Source of the DNA: Ochromonas danica
Lineage: Eukaryota > Sar > Chrysophyceae > Chromulinales > Chromulinaceae
Assembly (NCBI GenBank): GCA_015146655.1
Contig: VKHL01000023.1
Span: 124,001 to 188,000, forward strand
Direction of reading: 5' to 3'
DNA: 64,000 nt
Made by a program: the position numbers and the translations under genes. This document shows positions 36,719 through 48,837 of the stretch, piece by piece; positions within the stretch are counted from its first letter, which is position 1; every line of letters starts with the position of its first letter. Under the pieces are notes generated by a model. The model was not told where the DNA came from and did no database searches. It worked only from the letters and a program-made list of their open reading frames with translations.

Positions 36719-38354
36719 TCAGAGAAAGTTCTGAATAGCAAAGTAGACGACGGCAAGCCCAGCAGCCAGCACGACAGCGCGGCTGAGTAAGTGCGGAGGG
36801 ATGTCGGGCAGCTTGGAGCCTAGCTTGAAGGCTTGAAGACCAAGGTTTGAGTAAGGTGGATAACGCAGAGGAATGTCGAGAATAAGATGATCATCACGAC
36901 GAAGGACAGAGCGACGATGAGAGAAAGTCTCGAAGGAAAATTTCCCGCGGTAACCTCCCATTCCAGAGTGACCCACACCTCCGAAAGGAGCATGAATGTT
37001 GGCAAAGTTATACAGCACATCGTTTACTACTACACTACCGCTCGACACATTTCCAATCAGCCTATTTTCACACCAAGAATCCAAATGTTTGTAATCTTTG
37101 TATTTAGAAACATACAACTAGTACAACTTCTTACCTGTCGATGAGCTTCTGATCAGTAGAGAAAATATACATTGTGAGAGGCTTTTCGTGAGCATTCACA
37201 TAGTTGATAACTTCTTTGATATCATGATACTTGAAAACAGGCAGCAATGGTCCAAAGAGTTCTTCTGACATCAAGCTGCTATCATGCGACAAATCAGTGA
37301 AGACAGTAGGCTCGATATATCGATCCTTCTCATCCAAGCGACCGCCATAGAAGATGTGTTGGCGATTAGCCTCAACGTGATTGGCTAGACGAGTATAGTG
37401 TGCAGGAGTGATGATCCTTGCTAAATCTTTGCTTTCCTGGGGATTGCTTCCATAGAAGGCAGTTAGTTTTTGTTTCAACAGCTTAAGAAAGCCTTCATAG
37501 ATATCTTCATGCAAATAGAGATAGTCAGGGGCAATGCAAGTCTGTCCCGCATTGACGCATTTGCCCCAAAGCACGCGCTGCACGGCTAATTCCAAGGAGC
37601 GTGCAGACTTATCGACTATAGTGGGTGACTTTCCTCCGAGTTCCAAGGAGACAGGCGTCAAATGCTCGGCAGCAGCCTTTAAAACAATCTTACCCACTCT
37701 ATGAAAGACCCATAGGAGATGGTGAAAACAACAGACAAAAGCAGAGAAGAGAAAACATGCTTACTACCTGGTAGAGCCTGTAAAGAAGATCTTGTCCCAT
37801 CGCAAATCCAATAGAGAGGCAGAGATTTTATAGTCTCCACAGACTACTTGATAACAGTTTTGATCGAGATATTTGGGTAACAAGTCAGCGAGAACCTTCT
37901 CACTGGCGGTGGCCATCTCGCTGGGTTTGATCATCGCACAGTTCCCTGCAGCGATGGCTCCGATCAGAGGACTGAGAGTTAGCAATAAAGGGTAATTAAA
38001 TGCCCCAACGACCAAGCAGACACCATAAGGCTCATAGATGATCTCAGATGAAGCGGGCAAGAAGAGCGCAGGCACTGCTGTGTATGTTGGTTTCATCCAC
38101 CCACGCAGATGGGCAATCGTGAAGTCTAACTCTGTCATTGTGGCTGTAACCTCCAAGCCAATGGCCTCAAATTCTCCACGATGTAGATCAATAGCTAGGG
38201 CCTTGCCTAGAGAAAGTTCCTCTTCAACCAGAAATCGACGCAGATTGCGAAGTTGTTGAATACGAAAATCATAGGATTTAGTGATACCTGATCGAAATGC
38301 TTGTTGCAATCGATCATAAGCACCTTGAATAGCATTAGTTGGTTGATTTGACAT
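36719..38354 (-). CDS. Class 3 (fatty) aldehyde dehydrogenase with C-terminal membrane anchor
   Basis: Exons 38354-37768, 37698-37135 and 37061-36719 (69- and 73-nt introns, both phase 2) give 497 residues. Catalytic elements: Asn in GAFNYPLLLTLSPL, NAD loop FFTGSTRVGK (completed across the first splice join), Glu215 in LELGGKSP and nucleophile Cys250 in NAGQTCIAPDY; the C-terminal domain has EELFGPLLPV and PFGGVGHSGMGGYRGK. The protein lacks the N-terminal extension of class 1/2 enzymes, as ALDH3 does. It ends in a hydrophobic stretch (SRAVVLAAGLAVVYFAIQ) like the ER anchor of human ALDH3A2. It oxidises medium/long-chain fatty aldehydes with NAD(P)+; ER or other membrane location is inferred. 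Confidence 0.95.
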
Positions 38355-38741
38355 AGTTTCCAGGTTGGATCTTGATTATGAGATGGAAAAAGAAAAGGAA
38401 TTGTCATCAAGCAACGTAGACTATCCCAAGCGGGAAGAAACAGAGGCGAATGGGGAGGAGGTGTTGCAAGCAAGCCAGACTGCCAGACTTGGTGGTCTAG
38501 ACCCTGATTAAAGCCAAACCCTTCCTTCAAAAGCAAAGTCCAAGTCCATTGTCGGATACGATATATGAAAATACATACATATGATCACACACACATGTAT
38601 ATGATCATTCTATTCATTGGCTCCTAGTTGTTTTAAACTATTACTGCCAATATGTTGACAAAACGAAAAAAACAGCACGAAGTGTGGAGAGTGGTTGTTC
38701 CCACGCAACTCCCAATAGTCTAGTCCTCTCGTCTTCCACAA
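38355..38741. promoter_or_regulatory. Divergent region, ALDH / helical-repeat gene
   Basis: 387 bp between ATGs. Contains a CATACATATGATCACACACACATGTATATGATCA-like palindromic patch (about 38572-38604) built from CATATG, ACACAC and TATATG. No other feature seen. Confidence 0.35.
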
Positions 38742-41700
38742 ATGCTCCGAGTCATCATTAGTCACTGCTTTCTAATCTCTTGTCTGCTTGTACTTGGGCA
38801 TGGTTGGCTATTGATTGGACCTTCTTTTCCTCCACGCTGCCGACGATGGTGCGTTCAATCGCCGACTTCAGCATCCGTAGCCAGCGAGCATGTTGCCACC
38901 ACGAGTAATTTGCATGGACGAGAGTGGAAACCACGGAAAGCCAAAGACAAAGCAAAAGTTACTTCTTCCTCGTTCCCTTCTCATATGATAAAAGCAAGTC
39001 GATTGAGGGCAAATACGACCAATTCTGAGACCTCTAAAGCAAAGCCATGGTCCTCCCCATCGTCAACAAATATGACCAAATCTGAGACCTCTATGACCAA
39101 ACCATTGAGGGCAAATATGACCAATTCTACAGCAATGTCATGGTCCTCATTATCGTCCACAAATATGACCAAGTCTGAGACCTCTATATCCAAACCATTG
39201 AGGGCACGGTCCACCCCATCGTCGACAAATATGACCAAGTCTGAGACCTCTACAGCAAAGTCACGGTCCTCCGATCAACATAGACCTGTTCGAACACCCA
39301 ACAACAAAACGCAAATCCTTATCAACAACAATCTTCGCTCTCTGTTCTCAATGCCAAGTGAGGAAGTCGAATTCCATCTCATCAATAGTCTGGAAAACCT
39401 TCACTTGAGTGATAGTTACCAATTGGTGGAGACCATTTGGTGGATGGGGAAGAATAACGTGGCGCTGCGGATCAAACCCAGAGTTCTGAAAGCCTACGTA
39501 AATAAGACCTTGTCGCTGTATGGAGATATGCCCCATGTATCACACCATATACTATTACCCAAACTCTTGGTGGGATTAGCTCGTTGTAGTGCAAATTGCG
39601 AGAGAATAGTCATTTATCATAAGAACATGCTGTTAGGCGCCTTGGAAGAGACTCTTCCTCTGTTACAGGCTCAAGGGTTAGTCAATAGTTTACATTCTTT
39701 GGGTGTGATGGATATGAAGTATGAGGATTTCTCACCTTCTTTGATTGAGACGCTTTATCGAGTAATGATCCGAAATATACCTTATTACAATCACCAGCAT
39801 CTATCAAACACACTATGGGGTCTGTACATGATAAATGTACCATGGCAGAGGTAAGATTCCATTGCTAACATTGTTTTTCTGATATATCCTTTTTTTTAAC
39901 GTAATTTTCCTTTGAATGGATAGTTTGCCAATAGAACTACGCGACGAAATAATCCATGCTATAGAAAGGCTGCAGTGTAAATTTACTCCCCAGGCAATAG
40001 GAAATACAATCTATGCATTAGGTAAAATCGGTTGCCATCGAGATTTGTTGCCAAGTAAGACTCAAAATGCTATTCAGGTTTCCATCGAAAAGTGTTGTGA
40101 GCCTACTTCCAGAGCAGTTTTCCGAGACATTACACATATCTTGCAAGGTTTGAGTAATATGGATTTTACATGGGAATCGTTGAAGCCTACCACAACTGCA
40201 GCATTGAATAGTGCACTGTTTGATTTGTTTATTCTCACTTATCGATATGGTCAGCTTTGTTCTGAGGATATGGGTACTTTTCTGATCACGCTCAGCAGGA
40301 TGGATGTGTCATGGGCATCTCTCCCTACTTCTGTTCGAAGTATCATCATGCTATCTCTAATAATAGAGAATGAGTTGCCTGTAAGTGGGGTTGATGATGA
40401 GATGTATTTGTTGCTATCATCAGCAACAGCAATGAAAACGACAACAACAGCAACAACAACATCTTTGTGGTCTGATAATACAGAAGACCATTCTCATAAC
40501 TCCGCTAAGCATCGTCTGATCTATAAAGCATCGTCCTTTGCCTCTTCTGAGAAACGTTTATTGCGATTTCTCTCTACTGAGGATTCATTGACGTTAGTGC
40601 AGAAAGAGAAGGCTTTCTTTTCTGACATTATGGAAGAGAACGATATTAGAAAGGGGTCACCTGCGATCATCAAAGAGAAGAGAATGACTGTGGAAGATGA
40701 GTTACATCGTCTCAAGACAATGTCGTTCACCAAGAAGTCAAATGAATCTCCTTCAGCGAAGGAATTAGCCCAATCAGAAGCTTTTAAAAGGAGTCTGGCT
40801 GCGCACTTCAAAGCTTCATCGAAAAGCAAAGCTAATGAGAAGGAAGATGTTATTGAGCACAGTATGACAGCTGTCGATGCTGACTATACGCCCAAGAAGG
40901 TGACAACAGAGATGGAAGAGAAAGAGATCAGAGCTCGAGTTTGGGCAAATATGGTGTATAGTATGTCCAAGATAGATGGACTTCTGTTCTCTTCATTGCG
41001 CTCTAAAGCCCAGGAAAAGGTCTTCGAGGGTCTTCTCTCGGCTCTGGATCACTTTGTTCCTCAAGGATTATCTACTAGCCTCTATGGCTTAGCTAAACTA
41101 GATGTACATCACTCACAACTTCCTCGTAGCTTGGTGAATAAGATACTGATTGTTGTGGAAGATTACATGGCTGGTATTGATCAATATAGTGCTGAAGTCT
41201 GTCAGCAAGTTTCCAATATCATTTGTGCATTTGGATATATGGGTATTTACTTCACGTCGCTTCCAATGAGCTTACAAAATGAAATCGAACGAGTTATTGC
41301 TGTTGTTTTGACACCCAAAATGCGCTTCGGGGAGATTTCTGGATTGACTTATGCTTTGAGCAAGGCAAAACTTATTTCATCAAACTCTGCAGACTTGTTC
41401 CAAATAGAAGGCATTCTAGAGGATGAAGATGGGATAACCAGAATCCATCTGTCTATTCTGGAACGATTGACAACGTTATTAGCAAATGCTCGTGGGTATG
41501 CTAGTATGGAATTTTATAAGGAGTCAAGACAGATTACACCCTATGATGTTGCATCATTTCTTCGTTCCATTGCACGACTTCGTCTTCGTCAAAATAAGTT
41601 GAAATATGTGTATGCCTACCATCAAGGTGTTGATGAGGATAAGATGATGTTCTCCGCTTTTCGAGTATTGATGTCCTTAGCCACACTCGTAGCGCCACAT

Positions 41701-42213
41701 TGGACTATCTATGGTGAGTTTTCTTTGTTTCGTTCCACTTCTATGCTGCCTGCAGGATTAATCCGTCATTGATGTTTAGAGTACGCTATGGGAGTCTTTG
41801 CATTGAGTCGACTCGGTTTGACCTGGTCTTCATTGCCAGTTACCTTATCATCCGCTTTGCTCGATGCCTTGTCTCGAATAGCTGCGCAAGACTTGGACAG
41901 TCTTCACTCTGAAATCAAGCCCAGTGTTCTTATTCGATCATGTGGGACGATTATCGAGGGTTTGGGTGCTTTGAATCTAGATTGGGAGAACCTTCAGGAA
42001 AGTGAACGAAAAGCCATCCTCAAACTGTGCAAATACGTCGTTGAAACACCCTATGAACATGAGGGAGGTGTTGAATCACGCGAAAGAAACAAAGACGATG
42101 ATCATTCGTCAATGGGGAAGGTAGTGACCAAGAAAGTGATCGTGGATGCTTCTCTGGCCGGCTGTTTGTTGATGGGATTACCACGTCCACTTCTTCGAAA
42201 GTTGTTTGGGTAA
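38742..42213 (+). CDS. Large helical-repeat protein with signal peptide (OPR/HPR-like, organelle RNA-binding candidate)
   Basis: Exons 38742-39850, 39924-41713 and 41780-42213 (73- and 66-nt introns) give 1,110 residues. The N-terminus is a clear signal peptide (LRVIISHCFLISCLLVLGHG). A basic Ser/Thr-rich region follows, containing four or five copies of a STNMTKSETS unit. From about residue 190 there are degenerate ~35-residue helical repeats of the kind LxGLAKLDVHHSQLPRSL, LWGLYMINVPWQSLP, IYALGKIGCHRDLLP and FALSRLGLTWSSLP. Such repeats occur in OPR/heptatricopeptide/RAP-type proteins that bind organelle RNA in algae and apicomplexans. A signal peptide plus basic leader would fit import into a secondary plastid (inference). 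A low-complexity insertion (near 540-640) splits the repeat array. No RAP domain is visible at the end (RPLLRKLFG). Family assignment is tentative. Confidence 0.7.
39000..39270. repeat. Coding minisatellite, STNMTKSETS units
   Basis: Imperfect tandem units built on ACAAATATGACCAAATCTG and GAGACCTCT, partly alternating with TTGAGGGCAAATATGACC. They give a repeated Thr/Lys/Ser-rich segment just after the leader of the helical-repeat protein; frame is kept throughout. Confidence 0.85.
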
Positions 42214-42884
42214 AGGATCATCCAACTCCTTGGCCTCTGTCATCACTGTCATTAATTTCAACATTACTGTGAACAATATCTACCATAATGTTCATCGTTA
42301 CAAAAGCGCCATGTGATCTTGTTGACTCCACGGGAACAAAGAAAGCGTGGCGTTTTTCCCTGCCAAACCGTAATTAGTGCAATATTCAGATGAATTTCAG
42401 TTTCTTACCGATGTCGAGAATGGTGATGAAGGAGAAGATCTCAAAGTCTCGGGACATCCCAGGGAACTTGCTGAATCAAAGGGAAGTAGCTATCCATTTC
42501 CAGTGCTGACACTAGCTATAGACGGCTCAGTTATCGAGACCGACTAAGGTAGAGAATTTAGCACTTATCTTGCCAACATCCTGCTTCCTTGATATACTCC
42601 AGCACATGTAGCTAAACATGTAATCATTGTTACTGATGCCACCCTTTCCAACCACATTTACTTCCCACACCTTCTCTCATCCACCAAAAGCATTCTTGTC
42701 ATATCTTCCTTACTTGCCACAGATGCTATAGTTACAGCTACCGACAGTCGAAAGTACAAGTACATGCGTAGATGGTCGTGAAACTAGTACAAGTTGCGCG
42801 GGAGTCCGTTTTCCACAATGAATCGAAATTCCACAACAAACAAAACCATTTTCTTCCAGTTCTTCCAATTTTGCTATTTTTGTA
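42214..42884. other. Intergenic with short unexplained open stretches
   Basis: Plus strand has DSTGTKKAWRFSLPNRN (stop near 42375) and, in another frame, a ~55-codon stretch ending ...LTLAIDGSVIETD near 42547. Both are protein-like in composition but have no start, no clear splice join and no family I recognise. They could be remnants of a lost gene. The rest is the upstream region of the STI1-domain gene. Confidence 0.3.
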
Positions 42885-44217
42885 ATGAGTTCAGAAGATG
42901 TTGTCTCCAAACTTCTCCAAAAGAATGTTATTACAGGACCTAAGATTGAAGTTATCGGAGAACCAAGTGAATCTGTGAATGATGTTAAGGATTCAGCTGA
43001 TCAAGAAGTGAATGTTGTTGAGAGTGGAGAAGGAGCAAGTGAGAAGGAAGGACCTACCATGCTCGAGATGATGATTGCTGCTCAACAAGAAGCTGCCAGA
43101 GAGGCTGCTGCGAAGAAAGCCGAGTTAGAAAAGGAACAACAGCAAAGGATGGTGAAGAAAGGGTTTGCAGGCTTTAAGAAGGGATTCTTCTCCGACACCA
43201 CCAAGAAGACGCCTTCTCCCACTACCTCCTCGTCTTCCTCTACACAGGGAAAACAGCATAGAAGTGAACCTTCTCCCAATGGAGCCACCCCCGCTTCCAC
43301 CACCAAGAAGGAAGATGTGGTTGAAATCAAAAAGCCCTCAAATCCCAAGATAGCCGGATCTGGAAGAGAGAATTCTTCCAAAGCGGTGATATTAGAAGAG
43401 GTACAGCATGCCATGGAAGAAGATCAACATCCTTTACTGAAACAGCTTCAGAGCCAGGAGTGGGTCACACCAGATCTCACCTCGAAGCTCATGACCAACC
43501 CCGTGCTTAAGAGAGGTTTCGGCCATCCCAAATGTATGGCTGCAATGCAATTGATGCAGAAGGATCCTCAAGAGGCGAAGAAGCGCTTTGAGGGCGACCC
43601 AGAGGTCACTGCCTTCCTCAGAGAGTTCGGCAAGTTGATGGCCGACCACTTCGAGGGCTTGGGCAGCCAAAAAAGTCGTTCTTCTCCCGCTTCCTCTGTT
43701 TCTCCATCGTCTACAGTTACGATTGAGGAGGTTCAGCCGAAGGCAAAGCCAACGGGGACCCCAGGAGGTGGTGCAACAGGAGAGCTAGGGCCACTGCAAG
43801 CCCGAGCCTTGGAGAAAGCGTCTGCAAGGTTAGTGAACAGCTAAATGATCTATCACACAGGGTTAGTCATGTCTGACTATATGAGGAATGGTGACTATGA
43901 TAGTGGCGGAGAGAATATGACGAAGAAAACAGTCAAAAATCCAGAAGACGCTGACATTGAGGAGATTGACACTGATGAGCTCAGAGTGAAGAAGGTAAAC
44001 TACCCACGCTCTCATTTTCTCATATCTCCTCAGCATTGTGTTTGTTTAGATACTTGAAGACCCAGAGTTACGTGACATGCTAATGGACCCTGATCTACAG
44101 CGAATTTTGATGGAATGTGGTGATCCGCGTCTCTTTCAGCAACATATGCATAATCCTACAACTGCACGGAAGTTACAACGACTCAAGGCTGCAGGCCTCG
44201 TGCAATTGCAAGTGTAG
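42885..44217 (+). CDS. STI1/DP-domain co-chaperone-like protein
   Basis: Exons 42885-43828, 43904-43994 and 44050-44217 give 400 residues. The join at exon 1/2 is uncertain: the donor AAG/GTTAGT is phase 2, and both ATGAG/G (43886) and GATAG/T (43904) fit in phase; I prefer the TAG. Residues 60-90 form a charged helix (MIAAQQEAAREAAAKKAELE). A DP-type domain (about 184-262) has NPVLKRGFGHPKCMAAMQLM and DPQEAKKRFEGDPEVTAFL. A second closes the protein (ILEDPELRDMLMDPDLQRIL, then HMHNPTTARKLQRLKAAGL). Paired DP domains occur in Sti1/Hop, Hip and Tic40, where they bind Hsp70/Hsp90 clients. There are no TPR repeats, so it is not Sti1 itself. No targeting peptide is seen; the cytosol is likely. 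Confidence 0.8.
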
Positions 44218-44548
44218 TGATGAGTTAGTGGTTAGTTTCGAAGTCTGTCGAAATGCGTGATAAAGGTTTTTTAATTACAATAAATGTGAAAACAATTCAC
44301 AAGGGGTTGGCATCACAGGGTACAGTAGCTATTTCATAGACGGTAGCAATGTTTCGCTTAATTTTCTCTCTTCTGTTGGTACAACAAGTAAAGGGGTACA
44401 TATCCCAACCTATGAGTGGAAACGAAACGTAAATCCAAAATCGTAAGAGCAAACTTCCAATTTTCGACTTTTGGACTCTCAACTTCTGACTTAGGCAGGT
44501 TTACGGTTTAGGCTGCTGTTCCTTTTATGTGTTGGAGGGCAAAGGGTG
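44218..44548. other. Intergenic, STI1-domain gene to beta-propeller gene
   Basis: 331 bp, AT-rich, holding the 3' flank of one gene and the promoter of the next. Nothing distinctive seen. Confidence 0.4.
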
Positions 44549-45883
44549 ATGATCGAAGGGAACATGTGGAGATGGCTAGCCTTGATAATAGTAATCGTTC
44601 TAGTAGAGTTGATCTCTACCTCTCTTGCTAATTCACTTTACTCTATTGTCCGAGTTGAAGGAGGAGAAGCCTATCTTCTGCTTCGTGACCAAACAGCTCG
44701 TCTCATCCCAGACAACGGCTCCATCCAAGCCTTACATCATGATCCTGGGCATCTCCCAAGTATTCATCGCAATACCTTATTTACTCAATATAAACTGGGG
44801 CACGCCTTACCTAGCCTTGTCAGACGTGATAACTCACCTGATGAGATCATTCGTATCGAAATAGTGCGAAGCTTGGAAATACAAGGAACTCTCCTTCATA
44901 ATGTCACTGATGTGGGCGCGTATATCAATCCAGGGGTGATATTCTGGAAAGGTCGATTTCTTGTGATGGCAGGACTGGGTTGGACGCTTCCTGGCATGAA
45001 TGATGGAATCATAGCCGATGAATTGCTTTATTATCGATGGAATGATTTCCCTCATTTATCTCCGCCAAAACAATCAAATACTGTAGATTGGTCAAAGAAA
45101 ATGAAGAAGATAGAGCCTCCAGCCATATGGGGACAAGATCCTCGTCTGCTTGTCTATCATGACGAAGATGGTAAAGAAGTCTTGCACGTTTCCTACACAT
45201 TCAGATTTGTACAACCGCTTCGCATGGGCCGTGCCTTAATCTCACTCAATCCTAGCAATCATACTCTTCAGATTAAGGCTTGTACAAGTGTTCTGTCTTA
45301 CAATTCTCCTCATCCGCATAAGAACTGGATGCCTTTCATCTATCCCGAAGATGGTAATAAACAACGAGAGACCATCTACTATATAGTGTCGATTAACCCT
45401 ATGATAGTGGTGAAGGCAAAGAAACAAGAGACGATTTTTCAACAGGATCTGCAGGTTGAGACAGTCAGTCAGCAGGAAACTTCACTTAATCTCAATTGGC
45501 ACTATGGAGAGTTGCGCGGTGGAACAAATGCTCTCTATCTCTCACAATATGGAGTCTACTTGGCCTTCTTTCACAGCTCTCGAATTTTACCAGGGAATTC
45601 AATGAAAACATACTTCTTGGGCGCAATGACCTTCGCAGGCCAGCCTCCGTTCGCGTTATTGGCACATTCCAATTTGCCTATCTTACTTGAGAGATTCTAT
45701 GTTGGACCTTGGAATCCCCTGAAAAACCGTCGTATTGATTATGTCATGTTTCCTTCAACGCTCAGTTTCCATCCAGACAATCAATCACGTTTGATTCTCT
45801 CTTTTGGTCATCAAGATATTCACGGTTATTTAGCCACCTTGGAGATCAAGCCACTGTTGGATTCCTTGGTTTCCATGAAGTAG
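44549..45883 (+). CDS. GH130/beta-mannosyltransferase-like beta-propeller, type II membrane protein
   Basis: One exon, 444 residues from ATG 44549 (the frame opens at GTG; an inner ATG at 44564 is also possible). A single hydrophobic anchor (WLALIIVIVLVELISTSLA) is followed by a lumenal domain rich in beta strands. Motifs GVIFWKGRFLVMAG, IWGQDPRLLVYHDEDGKEVLHVSYT, HKNWMPFIYPEDG and LRGGTNALYLSQYGVYLAFFHSS follow the order of the five-bladed propeller shared by GH130 phosphorylases and fungal beta-mannosyltransferases (E/QDPRL, KNWxPF, RGGT). Residues with Asn-x-Ser/Thr (NVT, NHT, NQS) are possible N-glycosylation sites. A Golgi or ER glycan-modifying role is likely; the direction (transfer, phosphorolysis or hydrolysis) cannot be told. 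Confidence 0.68.
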   Translation: MIEGNMWRWLALIIVIVLVELISTSLANSLYSIVRVEGGEAYLLLRDQTARLIPDNGSIQALHHDPGHLPSIHRNTLFTQYKLGHALPSLVRRDNSPDEIIRIEIVRSLEIQGTLLHNVTDVGAYINPGVIFWKGRFLVMAGLGWTLPGMNDGIIADELLYYRWNDFPHLSPPKQSNTVDWSKKMKKIEPPAIWGQDPRLLVYHDEDGKEVLHVSYTFRFVQPLRMGRALISLNPSNHTLQIKACTSVLSYNSPHPHKNWMPFIYPEDGNKQRETIYYIVSINPMIVVKAKKQETIFQQDLQVETVSQQETSLNLNWHYGELRGGTNALYLSQYGVYLAFFHSSRILPGNSMKTYFLGAMTFAGQPPFALLAHSNLPILLERFYVGPWNPLKNRRIDYVMFPSTLSFHPDNQSRLILSFGHQDIHGYLATLEIKPLLDSLVSMK

Positions 45884-46090
45884 AAGATTATTAGTACCTT
45901 TTGTTACTATATATATTACACTAGGTGGAAGATAGTAGTGTAGTATTGTTGTAATAGTATGTCATCAGCTTAGTTACGAACTTCCTTAAAACAATTAAGC
46001 AATTCCGTAATTGCCTTCCATTCAAAAGCCCGATTCAAATTGGCGTATGGATATCCGGATATCTGATGAGAAAGCTATGAGACGAATGTG

Positions 46091-48837
46091 ATGGGAGAGA
46101 TTGACGAAGTAGTTCAACTAAGACAGCAAGCTTTGACACAGTTCTTCCCAAAGAGGGAGATCTACCCTCGAGTCTATGCTCGACGACAGCGAGCACTGCA
46201 TTTCACTACGGACGCTTACCTGCTAACCCACCCTCTCTTCTTGCCATGCTTAGCACATTTGCAAATAACTTCTCCTCGCTCTATTGAGGAGACTGTGTCT
46301 TCTGTGGTGGGTCAACGACTCCAAAATGTAACTAGCTTTGACCAAAATCAGAGTCAAGTCTTGCTCAATAGAAATAGAAGTGTGAATCATATCGCTGTGG
46401 ATGGTGAAGATGCATTAGTGGCTGTTGGTCATGGTAGTGGAGTAGTGGCAGTCTATGATAGTGATGAATTGCATCTTTCTCTTCGACAAAAGTGAGTTCT
46501 CAATCTCTCGTTTTATTGTTCCTATAAGTTGTTGACCAATAATCTTCGTGTTGTTGGTTATCAATCCTATTCAGTGGAATGGGTTGTGTGCAGGTCAAAC
46601 CAGTCGTCAGACTTGAGACTGGGAGAAGCATTGCTGCCATTGTCTGGCGGAAGCTACGACCGGATGAAGTGATCGTATCTTTCAGTTTCATTTCACAACT
46701 TCGTCTATATGACCTCAGTGAGGTTCAAGATGCGACCTCCTCACCTAGCAGACTCTTAGAGGTCTCTGGTATGAGCAAAGAAGGTGGACATCGAGTACTT
46801 ACTCTCTTCACTGCTCCTTTGCAGAAAGCCACCTCAGTTATTGGTCGTTCGAAAGCAAGAACGACATCACTTGAGATGGGTGAATTTCTTCTCGCTGGAA
46901 GTGAATTAGGATATTTGAGATGTTGGCATCTTCATCGACCATCCTCTCGAACAGAATGGAATCTATTAGCTGATCCTAAGCGATCAGCTACCACCGCAGA
47001 GCCTATCGTAGCAATTCTTGTACGAACAGAGCGTTGGATTGTGGCTGTCACTGCTGAGGCTGTACTCTGTACTTATGATTTACACCACCTTCAACCACCT
47101 GCTTTTGGTAGTGGTGGACATGAACCAACTCTTGTGAGTAGATTTGCTGTGGATCTACCCTCACATGCTCGTCTTGCTCAAGTCCAGCTACTGGATGACA
47201 CTATGGCAATACTTCTACTAACCAATGGAGAGATTATGAAAGTTGATGTGGTCAGAAATGTGTCTCTTCTCTCCATCTCACCACCTTCATGGACTTGCTC
47301 ACTTGGTACTTCTGTTACAAGTCGGGTTGGTGGTGGAGATGAAGCAGTCCTGTCCTTGGAAGAACTGCGCGACTTTAATCGTTCTCGCTCCACCAATGCT
47401 TCCATCAAATGTCCCCCTGTTTGTGCTGTATGGAAGCAAAGCCTTTGCTCTCCGCTAATAGCTGTCTTCCAATCTTCTCGCCTGAGGCTAGTTTCGTGTG
47501 GGTCGAAGGAGACTAATGGCTTCACTTCTTTGGGTAGTCAATCTTATTACCACCATAGACTACGACCGGTGGTTCAGAACCTTATGACTGGTGAATGGGA
47601 GAGTTCTTTGAGAAGAACTAATACCTTTTCTTTGACACTCAAGACTGTCATTGTTGAGGCAGAGCGGGGAGATTGCAATGTTCGTGTAAACGAAGACCTC
47701 ACAGCTATGCTGGGCAGTGAATGGGCCACAGCGAGCAGTCTGTCGCGATGTCACTTGCTGAGATTTGAATGGCAAGATGGCGAGGGTATTCATCATTTCG
47801 ATGCTTCGGTTGCATCGGTGAGGTTGGGGACAGTGACATTGACAGCTCCTTACATGGGTCCATATGTAGAGAATGGCAGTCCTCGTGTTCGTCTTCGAAC
47901 TCAACTCGCTCCAAGCAGTTGGGCGTTGGGAGCGTCTTACTTTGTGAACCCCTCGAGCTCTCGAGAAGTAAAAGAACCTCCTGAGTTGACAACTCTGAGT
48001 GGGAGGGAATTAACAGAAATCACAGCTTTTGCTATGGCTCCTACGTGGTCCCTAGCAATAGCAGGGGACAGTGAAGAGAGGCTCTGGGCTATTCCTTTCG
48101 AAGGACCTGATTTAGAGGAGGTGAGGCAGGAGGAAGTGCTTATTGGCGAAGAGATGGAATCATCAGGCGAGGGTGTTATCAGCGCGGAACCGCCAGCAAT
48201 GTCAACAACTCTGCTCTTGCCTCCTCTGCCTCCTTCTTCTCAGCCTAAGCCTATTGAAAGCAGTAGTCCAACCATGCACCTCCTTATCCCGCCTATTGCC
48301 CCTTCCCCCCCTACTCCCTCTCCTGAGAATGTGGACAATGATGCGTCCAGACCATCATTGCTGAGTGAACAAGAAGGAATACCTGAGTTATCCTCAGAAA
48401 CTTATCATCGAGTTGGGATGCAAGAAGTGGAGGAAGAGCAGGAAAAGCTAGGACTAGTAGACTCCCTGCGAGCTGAGCCATCTGTCCAAACTGTTGATGG
48501 AAATAGTCGAGTGACATGCCTCGAAGAAATAAAACCTGCGAAGAGGCAGAAAGGAGATGGTCGTCACTCTGCACCTCTTCCAGTTAGTCTTATTTCCTCC
48601 TCTCATTCGCTTCATTCTGTTCTTGCCCCTACATCGACTTCTGTTCGGTCTGGTTCTTTACAGAGGAAGAAGTCGCAGGCTGAGGTGGTGCCCTTTGGCT
48701 CTCTCTTTGTTTCTTCTTCTTCTTCTTCTTCTTCCTCAACAGCTGGCAAGTCCACCAAACCTGCCAAGAACATCCCAACAAAACGACAGATTAATGGTAG
48801 TATAACCTCATTCTTCTCCTCGAATGATAAACGATGA
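46091..48837 (+). CDS. WD40-like protein with PCNA-binding (PIP) motifs at both ends
   Basis: Exons 46091-46491 and 46575-48837 (83-nt intron, phase 2) give 887 residues. Residues 12-19 read QQALTQFF followed by PKR, a full PIP-box consensus (QxxLxxFF plus basic residues). A weak WD40-type propeller spans about 95-560: VNHIAVDGEDALVAVGHGSG, VIVSFSFISQLRLYDLSE, LLAGSELGYLRCWHLH, IVAVTAEAVLCTYDLHH. A Pro/Ser/Glu-rich linker runs to about 830. The last residues are KRQINGSITSFFSSNDKR, where NGSITSFF (874-881) is a PIP-like motif close to the C-terminal one of POLD3. Two PCNA contacts on one propeller suggest a role at replication forks or in Cdt2-like, PCNA-coupled ubiquitination (inference). 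I cannot name an orthologue. The frame opens with GTG; ATG 46091 is used. Confidence 0.78.

Noticed and set aside
43829-43860. 32-nt intron ending CACACAG in the STI1-domain gene
   Set aside because: It breaks the reading phase and is shorter than any other intron here; acceptors at 43885 or 43903 keep the phase.
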